Of a DNA stretch of 64,000 nucleotides, positions 32,134 through 43,186 are shown in pieces. Source of the stretch: Gordonia sp. 'Campus' (GTDB taxonomy: Bacteria; Actinomycetota; Actinomycetes; Mycobacteriales; Mycobacteriaceae). The position numbers were made by a program, and so were the translations under genes. The DNA is taken from contig NZ_JAKOIW010000015.1 in assembly GCF_022206305.1 (NCBI RefSeq), positions 67,645 through 131,644 on the forward strand, given 5' to 3'. A model generated the notes under the pieces. It did no database searches, was not told where the DNA came from, and saw only the letters and a program-made list of their open reading frames with translations. Position 1 is the first letter of the stretch; every line of letters starts with the position of its first letter.

Positions 32134-32814
32134 TCAGTGGGTGAGGAGGTGTTCGATGCCGGCCATCCCGACCGCCCACATCACCGAGGCGAAGGTGCCC
32201 ATGATGAACTGCTCGGCCGCATTCGCGGCACGCAGTTCCGGGTAGCGGGCGAGGCTCTTCACCGCCAGGATGATGGCGAGGCCCTCGGGCCATCCGGCCA
32301 TCAGAGTCGTCACGACCGCGAGACGTTCGAGGTAGCCGATCACCCGTCCGCCGCGTAGGGGACCGGCGTCACCGTTGTCGCCCGGGCGTTCCGTGCCGGG
32401 ACCGTTCGGGTCGTCGGACCCGGGGTCGTCGGGGCTGGTGGAATCGGGGCTGGGGGAGTCGGACTCGGGAGCAGGACCGTCCGCGGAGTCCGGAGCTGGG
32501 GCCGGGCCCGGCTGCCCGGCCGTGCCGACCCCGCCGGCCACCAGCACCGCTCGCACGACCGGGCCACCACCGGTGATCGCCGCCAGTGCGGCGACGACCG
32601 GAGCCGCCGACGCCGGCAACCCGGTGATCGGTCCCGCCGCGGCAGCCAGGACGGCAGTTGTGCCGGCCAACACGAGGAGCCCGGTGGCCGCGATCAGACC
32701 CAGACGTCTGGTGGCCTCGACCGACGCCCGGTCGCGTGTCCGTCGGGTCACGACGATCCAGAGCGGTGCTGCGAGTGCGGTGGCGATGAGGAAGGCGAGC
32801 GCGGCGGTGGTCAC
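32134..32814 (-). CDS. Membrane partner of the SatD-like regulator
   Basis: A 226-residue integral membrane protein of unknown function. Helices are near 2-20 (ALAFLIATALAAPLWIVVT), 33-60 and 65-95, and a further hydrophobic segment is near the C-terminus (GWPEGLAIILAVKSLA, FASVMWAVGMAG). A long Pro/Ser/Asp/Gly-rich low-complexity loop lies between them (about 100-155). GTG at 32814 overlaps the upstream gene stop as GTGA, so the two are coupled. The frame open further upstream is out of frame with that gene and is discarded. Confidence 0.75.
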   Translation of the reverse strand: MTTAALAFLIATALAAPLWIVVTRRTRDRASVEATRRLGLIAATGLLVLAGTTAVLAAAAGPITGLPASAAPVVAALAAITGGGPVVRAVLVAGGVGTAGQPGPAPAPDSADGPAPESDSPSPDSTSPDDPGSDDPNGPGTERPGDNGDAGPLRGGRVIGYLERLAVVTTLMAGWPEGLAIILAVKSLARYPELRAANAAEQFIMGTFASVMWAVGMAGIEHLLTH

Positions 32815-33446
32815 TTCGTTCTTCCGTTCTGCTCTTTTCCGTTCTGTGTCTTTCCGTTCTGGGGTCGACGGTCTGCCTCGGCGAGTGCGTCGGCGACGAG
32901 GTCCAGGGAGTCGGACTCGAGATCCCATCCCGCGGCGCGGAGTCGCTGACTCATCGCCTGGGGCGTGATGTCGAGTCGGGCGGCGGCCTCGGCCTGCGTG
33001 AGGCCGCGTCGCATCAGCCCCACCGCCTCCTCGCCCGCGGCGCTCCGGCCGCTCATCACGTCGGCGATGAGCCGCCCCGCGGTCTGGGCGTGGCGGCACC
33101 ACCGCTCGTGCGGGCCGCGGACGCAGAGCGGGATACGTTGGCGTTTGGCGGCCTCGACCGCGTCGCGCGCGTGGATGAATGCGGCGCCGCGGCCCGCTCG
33201 CGTCGATGCGGGCAGGGGCTCGTCGACCGCGCCGGTCCCGATACCGACACTCCAGTGTCCGTCCGCGGTCAGCTCCAACGCGATCCGCGCCGTCACGGCG
33301 GGATCGTCGAGGATGCCCTGGATCTCGTCCCCTGCGGTGCGTTCGAAGCGGCGCACGGTGTCGACGGAGTCGAGCAGGGCGAGCGCGGCGCCCACGCGGT
33401 CGACGTCGCGGCGACTGCCTCGCTGATCGACGGTCATGACGAACAT
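32811..33446 (-). CDS. SatD-like protein with C-terminal helix-turn-helix
   Basis: A 211-residue protein whose N-terminal 130 residues (VMTVDQRGSRRD, then FERTAGDEIQGIL) resemble the SatD family, nucleotide-cyclase-like folds of unknown activity. A helix-turn-helix follows near 145-180 (RRGLTQAEAAARLDITPQAM). The tail has a short repeat (QNGKTQNGKEQNGRTK). Transcription is probably leaderless from ATG 33446: TAGGCT is 6 nt upstream, a TTGATT -35 is 17 bp further, and a perfect palindrome overlaps both. A second in-frame ATG is at 33437. The palindrome suggests autoregulation. Confidence 0.7.
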   Translation of the reverse strand: MFVMTVDQRGSRRDVDRVGAALALLDSVDTVRRFERTAGDEIQGILDDPAVTARIALELTADGHWSVGIGTGAVDEPLPASTRAGRGAAFIHARDAVEAAKRQRIPLCVRGPHERWCRHAQTAGRLIADVMSGRSAAGEEAVGLMRRGLTQAEAAARLDITPQAMSQRLRAAGWDLESDSLDLVADALAEADRRPQNGKTQNGKEQNGRTK

Positions 33447-33452
33447 CGGTAA

Positions 33453-33481
33453 AGCCTAAAGCCTTGATTCACAAGAATCAA
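33453..33481 (-). promoter_or_regulatory. Promoter of the SatD-like gene
   Basis: On the minus strand -35 TTGATT (33481-33476), 17-bp spacer, -10 TAGGCT (33458-33453), then 6 nt to the ATG. This is one of the best sigma-70-type promoters in the window and implies a leaderless transcript. Confidence 0.65.
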
Positions 33482-33485
33482 GGCT
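33460..33485. promoter_or_regulatory. Perfect 11-bp inverted repeat operator at the SatD-like gene
   Basis: AGCCTTGATTC (33460-33470) and GAATCAAGGCT (33475-33485) are exact complements with a 4-bp centre. It covers the -35 and most of the spacer of the SatD-like promoter. It is most simply an operator, plausibly for the encoded helix-turn-helix protein itself. Confidence 0.7.
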
Positions 33486-33529
33486 GAGAACTAGATGGGA
33501 TCAGCTGTGGGGGCTTGATGAGCAGCAGA

Positions 33530-34309
33530 TCAAGGTTCTGTACTTGTCGCACCGTCCGCTGCCGAACGCCCCACCCGGGACACCGGCAGCCTGGAATCGA
33601 GCACCAGTCCGGCGATCCCGACGGCGAACAACGCGCCGCTGACCACCAACTGCAACGGGTGGGTGTCTCCGGTGAGTGAATCCCCGAGCATGACCACGGC
33701 TGCGGTCCCCGGGGCCATGCCGATGATGCTCGCGGCAGCATAGGGCAGCGGCCGCACCGACGACAGCGCCGAGCAGTAGTTCGCCACGGAGAACGGACAG
33801 GCGGCGATGAAACGCAGCGAACCGACCGCAAGCCACCCCCGACGTTCCAGTCGGTACTCCACCGACTTCACGACCGGCTTCTTCAGGTACGGCTGGACGC
33901 GGTCCCGCCCGATGGCCCGGACCAGGGCGAAGGCGGCGACGGCCGCGATCGAGGACGCGATCATCGCCCCGGCGAACCCGACGAGCGGGCCGAAGAAGAT
34001 CCCGGACATGACGGTGAACGTCGACCGTGGGATCGGCGCGATGGTGATCACCGCATAGGAGAGGAAGAACAGCCACACGAACGACGGGCCGAGGTCGTCG
34101 CCCCAGGCCCGCACACTCGCGACCGACGGCAACGGCACGAAGTACGACGCGGCCAGAACTGCGGCGACGAGCGCGATGCCCAGCAGGGCCCGACGCACGA
34201 CCCGACGGTCGAATCGTCGGCGACGGCCGGCGCCGGCAGCCGGTTCGTCGAGGGATTCGGTCCCGATCGGGTCGGCGATGTTCTCGCTGACTGTGGATGG
34301 ATCGGGCAC
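33530..34309 (-). CDS. TVP38/TMEM64-family membrane protein
   Basis: A 259-residue DedA-like (VTT domain) inner-membrane protein, Rv1491c position. About 35 charged N-terminal residues are followed by a helix (LLGIALVAAVLAASYFVPLP). The VTT core is FVWLFFLSYAVITIAPIPRS, with FTVMSGIFFGPLVGFAGA and RFIAACPFSVANY, and a last helix lies near 225-245. Such proteins are implicated in lipid scrambling or transport; the substrate is unknown. GTG at 34309 lies 6 nt after TAGAGT. Confidence 0.85.
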   Translation of the reverse strand: MPDPSTVSENIADPIGTESLDEPAAGAGRRRRFDRRVVRRALLGIALVAAVLAASYFVPLPSVASVRAWGDDLGPSFVWLFFLSYAVITIAPIPRSTFTVMSGIFFGPLVGFAGAMIASSIAAVAAFALVRAIGRDRVQPYLKKPVVKSVEYRLERRGWLAVGSLRFIAACPFSVANYCSALSSVRPLPYAAASIIGMAPGTAAVVMLGDSLTGDTHPLQLVVSGALFAVGIAGLVLDSRLPVSRVGRSAADGATSTEP

Positions 34310-34315
34310 CCGGAC

Positions 34316-34321
34316 ACTCTA
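34316..34321 (-). promoter_or_regulatory. Leaderless -10 box of the TVP38 gene
   Basis: Minus-strand TAGAGT is followed by GTCCGG and the GTG start at 34309. No Shine-Dalgarno is present. Confidence 0.5.
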
Positions 34322-34401
34322 CTCTGGACCCCGCGGCGGTCAGGGTCTGCGAGTGTCCCACGTCACGCCCACCTCGACACCGGGCCGAGCGAGCGATCGG
34401 C

Positions 34402-34407
34402 TAGTGT
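34402..34407 (+). promoter_or_regulatory. -10 box of the mutA-mutB-meaB operon
   Basis: TAGTGT lies 47 nt before the mutA ATG. Unlike its neighbours this gene has a real leader, about 40 nt with GGAGGTG. A -35 is not clear. No cobalamin riboswitch is recognisable in so short a leader. Confidence 0.4.
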
Positions 34408-34454
34408 CTTGTACGCGCTCATCACAGTGCATTGACGGAGGTGTGCTTCCCCAC

Positions 34455-36385
34455 ATGCCACAGCAAACTGACCAGCCCAATTCCGAGTCAGAACTCGATC
34501 ATGCCTACCAGGCCTGGTCTGCGGCCGCCGCGGCCGTTCTGGCGAAGTCGCGACGCGTCGACGTCGACGAGCTGCCCGATACTCCCGAGGCGCTGCTCTC
34601 GACCGACACCGCCGACGGGCTGACCATCCGGCCGCTCTACACCCGACGCGACGAGATCGCCGAGCCCGGCCTTCCCGGCCGGTTCCCGTTCGTCCGCGGC
34701 GCCGACCCCGCCCGGGACGTCACCACCGGGTGGCGTGTCACGGAACGATTCGGCGACGACGCGACCTCACCGGCGGACCTCAACGAGCTCGTCCTCGAGG
34801 CCATGGCCAACGGCACCAGCGGTTTGTGGCTCTCGGTGAGCAGGCCCGCCGACGGGCTCGGGATCGACGACCTCGCGACCGTGCTGAACGGTGTCTACCT
34901 CGATCTGGTCCCGGTGACGCTCGATGCCGGCACCGAGGGGATCGCCGCCGCGCGCGAACTCGTGGCTCTCAAGGAGAAGGCGCAGGCCGCGCCGGTCGCC
35001 GCCGCACCCACGGCCGCCACCGTCCACTCCTTCGGATTGTCCCCGCTGACCGCGGCGTTCTCCGGCCGTCCGACCGTCGATCCGGATGAGGCGACCGCCC
35101 TCGCGGCCTCCGGTCTGCCCGTCGGGGTGCGCACGTTCCGCGTCGACGGAAGCGACTTCGCCACCGCGGGCGCCGACAACGGACTCGAACTCGCGCTGAC
35201 CGTCGCCGCGGCCGTCACCCATCTGCGCGACCTCACCGCAGCCGGTTTGTCGCCCGAGGCGGCCCTGGGCCAGCTCACCTTCGGTGTGTCGGCCGACGAC
35301 GACCAGTTCGCCACCATCGCGAAGTTCCGTGCGCTCCGCAAGATCTGGGCGCGGGTCGCCGAGGTGGTCGGCGCACCCGAGGCCGGCGGCGCGCTGACGC
35401 ACGGCGTCACCGATCTGTCGATGTACTCCCAGCGGGATCCGTGGGTGAACATGCTGCGCAGCACCATCGCGGCGTTCGGTGCAGGCGTCGGCGGTGCCGA
35501 TCAGCTCACCGTCCTGGGTTACGACGCGACGATCCCGGCCGACAAGCGCACCTCGAGTGCGTCGTTCTCGCGCCGCATCGCGCGCAACACCCAGTTGTTG
35601 TTGCTCGAGGAGTCCAACATCGGACGCGTCCTCGATCCGGCCGGTGGTTCGTGGTTCGTCGAATCGCTGACCGACGAGATGGCCACCAATGCGTGGACGG
35701 TGTTCACCGAGGTGGAGGCTGCGGGTGGGTATCGCGCAGCCCTCGACACCGGCTGGATCGCCGAGAAGGTCGACGCCTCGCTCGCCCGCCGCGACACCGA
35801 GGTCGCCCATCGCCGGATCTCGGTGACGGGCGTCAACGAGTTCCCCAACATCGACGAACGGGCGCTCTCGGAGACGCCGGGGGCTCCCGCCTCCGCGGCC
35901 ACCGACGTCGTGACCGGCACCCCGAGGCTGGCCCGCATCGGCCGTGCCTTCGAAGCCCTGCGGGATCGTTCCGACGTCGTCCTCGCCGAACAGGGCGCGC
36001 GGCCGTCGGTCCTGCTCATACCGTTGGGCAGCGTCGCCGAGCACAACGGGCGCACCACGTTCATCGCGAACTTCCTGGGGGCCGGCGGCATCACCGTGGT
36101 CAACCCCGGACCGCTGACCGCCGACAAGATCGGTGACGCGGTGGCCGGTGCGAGCACCCCGATCGCGGTGCTCTGCGGCACCAAGGCGCGCTACGCCGAG
36201 GAGGGCCCCGCGGCACTCGCCGCCGCTCGGGCGGCGGGATTGTCGAAGGTCCTGCTCGCCGGGCCGGACAAGGAATGGCCCGACGCAGACGACCGTCCGG
36301 ACGGATCACTGCGAGTCGGCATCGACGCGGTGAGCACTCTGGACGATCTCCTCGATCAGCTGACCTCAACGGCGGGAGCGACGGC

Positions 36386-36389
<4 letters not shown>
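34455..36389 (+). CDS. mutA: Methylmalonyl-CoA mutase small subunit MutA
   Basis: Non-catalytic beta subunit of the B12-dependent mutase heterodimer that makes succinyl-CoA; 644 residues. It has the mutase barrel features ([36 protein letters not shown]) and a degenerate cobalamin domain lacking DxHxxG. ATG at 34455 is preceded by GGAGGTG (34438-34444). A longer frame overlaps the divergent TVP38 gene and is not real. Its stop overlaps mutB by ATGA. Confidence 0.93.
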
Positions 36390-38685
<2,296 letters not shown>

Positions 38686-38686
<1 letters not shown>

Positions 38687-39684
38687 TGGCGGTCCAACCT
38701 CGGCGTCCGATCGACGTCGACGCGCTGGCCGACGCCGTGCTGGCGGATCGCCGTGCCGACCTGGCGCGCGCGATCACGCTCGTCGAGTCCAAGCGCGCCG
38801 ACCATCGCGCGGCCGCGCAGGAACTGCTCCTGAAGCTGACCCCGCACGCGGGCAAGTCGTTCCGGGTCGGCATCACCGGTGTGCCGGGCGTCGGCAAGTC
38901 GACGACGATCGAAGCACTCGGCATGCACCTGCTGGAGCTCGGTCACAAGGTCGCGGTGCTCGCCGTCGATCCGAGTTCGACGCGTACCCGCGGCTCGATC
39001 CTCGGCGACAAGACCCGCATGGGCCGGTTGTCGATGTCCGAGAACGCCTACATCCGCCCGTCGCCGACATCGGGCACGCTCGGCGGCGTGGCCAAGGCCA
39101 CCCGCGAGAGCATCGTCCTCGTCGAGGCGGCCGGCTTCGACGTCGTGCTCGTGGAGACCGTGGGCGTCGGCCAGTCCGAGGTGACGGTCGCCAACATGGT
39201 CGACACGTTCACGTTCCTCACCCTCGCCCGCACCGGAGATTCGTTGCAGGGCATCAAGAAGGGCGTCCTCGAGCTCGCCGACGTGGTCGTCGTGAACAAG
39301 GCCGACGGCAAGCATCTCACCGAGGCGAAGAGCGCGGCACGCGAGCTCAAGAACGCGCTGAAGCTGATCTATCCGCACGACGCGCTGTGGATGCCGCCGG
39401 TCCTCACGATGAGCGCGATCGAGAACACCGGGGTGGACGAGTTCTGGAAGACCGTCGTGCGGCACAACGAAACGCTCACCGAGGCGGGGGAGTTCACCGC
39501 GCGCCGCAACCAGCAGCAGATCGACTGGACCTGGGCGATGGTCAACGACATCGTGCTGTCCCGACTCGGTGATTCGCCCGCCGTGCGCGGCATCCGCGGC
39601 GAGGTCGAGGAGCAGCTGCGTGACGGGTCGCTGACGCCGGCGCTCGCGGCCCAGCGCATCGTGGACGCGTTCGACGAGCGCTGA
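38686..39684 (+). CDS. meaB: MeaB GTPase, chaperone of methylmalonyl-CoA mutase
   Basis: G3E GTPase that protects and reloads MutAB with adenosylcobalamin; 332 residues. Walker A GVPGVGKST, AVDPSSTRTRGSILGD, and VNKADGKH for guanine recognition are present. ATG shares a base with the mutB stop (TGATG), so the mutase and its chaperone are translationally coupled. Rv1496 position. No methylmalonyl-CoA epimerase gene is in the window. Confidence 0.94.
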
Positions 39685-39692
39685 GCTGACGT

Positions 39693-40643
39693 TCAGGCCA
39701 GCAGCGGTGCCAGCGTCTCGCCGAGCAGCGAGACACGTCCCGCCACATGGCCGTTGGCCGGTGCGTTCACCGTGACGCCGTCGACCCCGGTCGCGAGGAT
39801 GTCGGCATAGCGGGCGGCGACCTCGTCGGGGTCGCCGACGATCGTTGACCCGCGGCGCACCTCGGCTGCCGGTGTGCGCTGCAGGTAGGCCTCCAGCTCG
39901 GCCGCGGCCTCGTCGGCGGTGGGAGCCACGCACGCCGACGTCTGCACGGTCACGGTGATCTCCGAACGGTCCCGGCCGAGCCGTTCGCAGTGTTCGGCGA
40001 GGGCGTCGAGTTTGCGGGGGATGTCGGCGGGTGCGCACAGCAGGTTCGATTCGTCGGCGTATTGCGCGACCATCCGCAAGGTCTTGCGTTCGCCGCCGCC
40101 ACCGATCATCACCGGGATCTTCGACAGCGGCGCCGGCACATTGAGGGCGTCGGCTACCCGGTAGCGCTTGCCGTCGAGGCTCGGTGCCTCCCCGGCGAGC
40201 ATGCCGAGGATGATCTGCAACGCCTCCTCGAGACGCTCGAACCGGTCGGTGAAGGTCCCGAACTCGTATCCGAGGGAATCATGTTCCAGCTCATACCATC
40301 CCGCGCCGATGCCGAGTTGGGCCCGACCGCCGGAGACGACGTCGAGTGCCGTGACCGTCTTGGCGAGCAGGGTCGGGTTGCGATAGGTGTTGCCGGTGAC
40401 CAGAGACGACAGGCGCACGGTCGAGGTGTGCTGGGCGAGTGCCGCGAGCAGGGTGTAGCACTCGATCATCGGATCGCCGGGCTCGCCGAGCATCGGCAGC
40501 TGATAGAAGTGGTCCATCACGAAGACGGTGTCGAAGCCGGAGTTCTCGGCTTCTTGCGCCTGCGCGACCACCGTGGGGAACAACCGGTCGGCGGCGACGC
40601 CGGGGTAGGTGAAGTTCGGGATCTGGTAACCGAGTCGAGTCAC
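39693..40643 (-). CDS. LLM-class F420-dependent oxidoreductase
   Basis: Luciferase-like TIM-barrel flavoprotein, 316 residues, of the actinobacterial F420-dependent group. The N-terminus LGYQIPNFTYPGVAADRLF, AQLGIGAGWYELEHDSLG and PVMIGGGGERKTLRMVAQYA are typical. The substrate is unknown. GTG at 40643 lies 6 nt after a TAGTCT -10 box, so the mRNA is probably leaderless. It ends 9 nt from the convergent meaB stop. Confidence 0.87.
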   Translation of the reverse strand: MTRLGYQIPNFTYPGVAADRLFPTVVAQAQEAENSGFDTVFVMDHFYQLPMLGEPGDPMIECYTLLAALAQHTSTVRLSSLVTGNTYRNPTLLAKTVTALDVVSGGRAQLGIGAGWYELEHDSLGYEFGTFTDRFERLEEALQIILGMLAGEAPSLDGKRYRVADALNVPAPLSKIPVMIGGGGERKTLRMVAQYADESNLLCAPADIPRKLDALAEHCERLGRDRSEITVTVQTSACVAPTADEAAAELEAYLQRTPAAEVRRGSTIVGDPDEVAARYADILATGVDGVTVNAPANGHVAGRVSLLGETLAPLLA

Positions 40644-40647
40644 CTGT

Positions 40648-41718
40648 TCAGACTAGTCCCGCAGACTCTCCCGGCGCGGTGCCGACGATGTCGAGTGCGC
40701 GGCCGCGGGCGAACGTACCGATCGTCTCGATGAGCTCGTCGAAGACCGCCTCGATGTCGGTCGACGTCGCGATGCGCGCGTTCGGACCCGACGGGGACAT
40801 CCAACGTTCGTCGGCAACCGTCATCCCGCGTGTCAGCGTGCCGGTGAGTTCGACGGCCACACGGGCGGGGCGGGTCATCACCGTGTCCGGCGCGAGCGCG
40901 ACGAGCGTGGCGAACGGATCGTGGAGGTGGGCGATGTACCCCTCGTCGTGATCGTCGTGGAACTCGAAATAGAAGCGCAGTGCATCGACCAGGTGCCGGA
41001 TGATCTCGTTGCCGGTGGCGGACCGGAGTCCCCGTTCGTCGGCCGGATCCGGGCACTCGACCGGCGTGCTCCCGGCGGCCGCGGCGAGTCGTACGACGTG
41101 GTCGGGTGTCAGGACGACCGATTCGGTGAGGTCGAGTGCGCACACGATGGGTCCGGGAGCACCGCCGGTGCCGAAGGCGGTGAACACCTCTGCGGCGGCC
41201 TCCGGGTCGACGGCGACGTTCCATTCGGAGGTGGGCGTCGTGTTGCCGTGGGTATGGAATGCGCCACCCATGATCACGAGCCGTCGCAGGCGTGCGGGCA
41301 GGGTCGCGTCGCGGCGGATCGCCGTGGCCAGCGAGGTGAGCGGGCCGGTCACGAGGCCCACCAGCTCGCCGTCGTGTGCGCGCGCTGCCTCGATCCACGC
41401 GTCGGCGGCATCGACAGGGCTCGCGGCGATGGTGGGGGTGGGCAGCTCGGCGTATCCCACGCCGAGCGGTCCGTGCGTGTCCTCGGTCGTCATCAGGTCG
41501 GCGACCAGGGGAGTGGCCGATCCTGTGTGGACGGGGACCTCGGGCCGTCCACACAGTTCGAGCCAGGCGAGGTTGTTGGCGGTGACCACGTCGACGGGCA
41601 CGTTGCCGGCCGTCGATGCGATGCCGACGAGATCGACGTCGGCGCGCGCGAGCAGATAGATCAGCGCGAGTGAGTCGTCGATGCCGGTGTCGCAGTCGAA
41701 GAACAAGCGCTGGGTCAC
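40648..41718 (-). CDS. Inosine-uridine preferring nucleoside hydrolase
   Basis: Ca-dependent N-ribohydrolase of the IUNH family, 356 residues, splitting nucleosides into base and ribose. DCDTGIDDSLAL at the N-terminus is the Ca/ribose-binding motif; VIMGGAFHTHGNTTPTSEWN and ALDLTE complete the site. The length is slightly above average. GTG at 41718 is chosen because the motif then begins at residue 7; further upstream the frame overlaps the divergent lipoprotein gene. A 10-bp palindrome, CACAATTGTG (41721-41730), sits just before the start. The 3' end lies 5 nt upstream of the LLM gene start. Confidence 0.86.
   Translation of the reverse strand: MTQRLFFDCDTGIDDSLALIYLLARADVDLVGIASTAGNVPVDVVTANNLAWLELCGRPEVPVHTGSATPLVADLMTTEDTHGPLGVGYAELPTPTIAASPVDAADAWIEAARAHDGELVGLVTGPLTSLATAIRRDATLPARLRRLVIMGGAFHTHGNTTPTSEWNVAVDPEAAAEVFTAFGTGGAPGPIVCALDLTESVVLTPDHVVRLAAAAGSTPVECPDPADERGLRSATGNEIIRHLVDALRFYFEFHDDHDEGYIAHLHDPFATLVALAPDTVMTRPARVAVELTGTLTRGMTVADERWMSPSGPNARIATSTDIEAVFDELIETIGTFARGRALDIVGTAPGESAGLV
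40650..40655 (-). promoter_or_regulatory. Leaderless -10 box of the LLM gene
   Basis: Minus-strand TAGTCT, 6 nt before GTG 40643. It overlaps the 3' end of the nucleoside hydrolase gene, so the LLM gene has its own promoter inside its neighbour. Confidence 0.45.
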
Positions 41719-41720
41719 CC

Positions 41721-41730
41721 CACAATTGTG
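41721..41730. promoter_or_regulatory. Palindrome CACAATTGTG at the nucleoside hydrolase start
   Basis: A self-complementary 10-mer 3 bp upstream of the GTG start and about 100 bp upstream of the divergent lipoprotein gene. It is an operator candidate only; short palindromes also occur by chance. Confidence 0.35.
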
Positions 41731-41830
41731 CCGGTCCGGCCCGAACCGCACATCACCACCCCGACCGGCCTCTACGCTCGCAGCAACCGGGGACGAACGT
41801 CGTCGCCCCGACGAGTCCCCGGAGGAACCG

Positions 41831-43093
41831 ATGGCCTCGACACGACTCGCGCTGGTCGCTCTCGGAGCCGCGGCGGTTCTGCTGGTCGGCGCGTGCGGCG
41901 GGAGCTCCTCGCCATCGGACACCTCCTCGACGAGTGGCACGGCCGTCGCCGGCGGTGCGCCCGCGGAGCCCGTTGTCACACCGGTGGTCGGATCGGTGAT
42001 GTTCGCCCCGACGCCGTTCGACGGTTCCGACGGCAAGACCCACCTCGTCTACGAGATCTCGCTGACCAACTACATGCGCACACCCGTCGCGATCGCCGGC
42101 GTGGAGGTGCTCGATGCCGACACCGACGACCCGCCGCTTCTCGCACTCGACGGGAACGGGGTCCGCAACCGGCTCAAGCCGACCGGCACCCCGTCGGTGC
42201 CGCCGGCTCCCGCCGCACCGGAGGGGTTCTCGGAGGTGTTGGCGTCGGGACAGAACGGCGTCCTGTTCCTCCACGTGATCCTGTCGGGTGATGCTCCTCG
42301 GCACCTGGTCCACAAGGTCTCGGTACGCGCCGACGGGGCACCTCCCGCCATGCGCGACGTCGACGAACGCATCGCGCCCGTCACCGTCTCCGATGCGGTC
42401 GTCCCGGTCCTCGGACCGCCGCTCGCCGGCGAGCGCTACATCGCCGCCGACGCCTGCTGCGACGCGGTCCGGCACACCCGGGCGATCCTTCCGTTGAACG
42501 GGTCACCGGTCCTCGCGCAGCGCTACGCGGTGGACTGGGAGCAGGCCGACGCCGACGGACGGATCTTCGTCGGTGAGGCGAAGGACCCCGCGAACTACCG
42601 GATCTTCGGCGACGACGTGCTCGCCGTCGCCGACGGGACCGTGGCCGCGAGTCGCAACGATCTGCCCGAACAGACGCCCGGGACGTATCCGGCGGGCCTG
42701 CCGATCGACGATGCCGACGGCAACAACCTCGTTCTCGACATCGGCGACGGCTTCTACGTGAACTATGCGCACATGCAACCGGGTTCGGTCCGCTTCGCGG
42801 CGGGCGACCGGGTGCGTCGCGGTGAGGTCATCGGCAAAGTCGGCAACACAGGGAACTCGGTGGCACCGCACCTGCACGTACACGTCATGAACGGGCCGGA
42901 GTTCCTCGGTTCGCAAGGTGTGCCCAGTGTGACCGAGGCTTTCACGATCACCGGGCAGGTGGCCGACACCGCGGCGTTCGACGCCTCGGAGGGGACGGGG
43001 GTACCGCTGCGTCTCACTCCCGGCGTGACCCAGAGCACACATGAGGACCAGATGATCCTCGATCAGAACATCGTCACGTTCCCCGCAGGCTGA
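41831..43093 (+). CDS. M23-type peptidase-domain lipoprotein
   Basis: A 420-residue exported lipoprotein: signal peptide with lipobox LLVGAC-G, then a Ser/Thr-rich spacer. A beta-rich domain follows (about 45-190, EISLTNYMRTPVAIAGVEVL). The C-terminal LytM/M23 domain (about 200-385) shows YVNYAHMQPGSVRF, GDRVRRGEVIGKVGNTGNS and HLHVHVM with the zinc His pair. The first zinc ligand (HxxxD) is not clear, so it may be a non-catalytic activator rather than an endopeptidase. ATG at 41831 has GGAGGA 4 nt upstream. Confidence 0.85.
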   Translation: MASTRLALVALGAAAVLLVGACGGSSSPSDTSSTSGTAVAGGAPAEPVVTPVVGSVMFAPTPFDGSDGKTHLVYEISLTNYMRTPVAIAGVEVLDADTDDPPLLALDGNGVRNRLKPTGTPSVPPAPAAPEGFSEVLASGQNGVLFLHVILSGDAPRHLVHKVSVRADGAPPAMRDVDERIAPVTVSDAVVPVLGPPLAGERYIAADACCDAVRHTRAILPLNGSPVLAQRYAVDWEQADADGRIFVGEAKDPANYRIFGDDVLAVADGTVAASRNDLPEQTPGTYPAGLPIDDADGNNLVLDIGDGFYVNYAHMQPGSVRFAAGDRVRRGEVIGKVGNTGNSVAPHLHVHVMNGPEFLGSQGVPSVTEAFTITGQVADTAAFDASEGTGVPLRLTPGVTQSTHEDQMILDQNIVTFPAG

Positions 43094-43173
43094 CAACGGT
43101 TTTCGACCCCGTCACACGCGACTCGGAGACCGACACGGGGTGCGTCCCGACTGGACAACGATGCCATCGTCCG

Positions 43174-43179
43174 TACGGT
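43174..43179 (+). promoter_or_regulatory. Leaderless -10 box of the MscS gene
   Basis: TACGGT, 7 nt before ATG 43187, without Shine-Dalgarno. Confidence 0.5.
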
Positions 43180-43186
43180 CGGACCC

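Noticed and set aside
34361..34454. Cobalamin riboswitch before mutA
   Set aside because: The leader is only about 40 nt by the predicted -10 and contains no B12-box sequence.
43094..43180. Stem formed by ACCCCGT and ACGGGGT after the M23 lipoprotein gene
   Set aside because: The arms are far apart with a long unpaired loop and no T-run; weak as a terminator.
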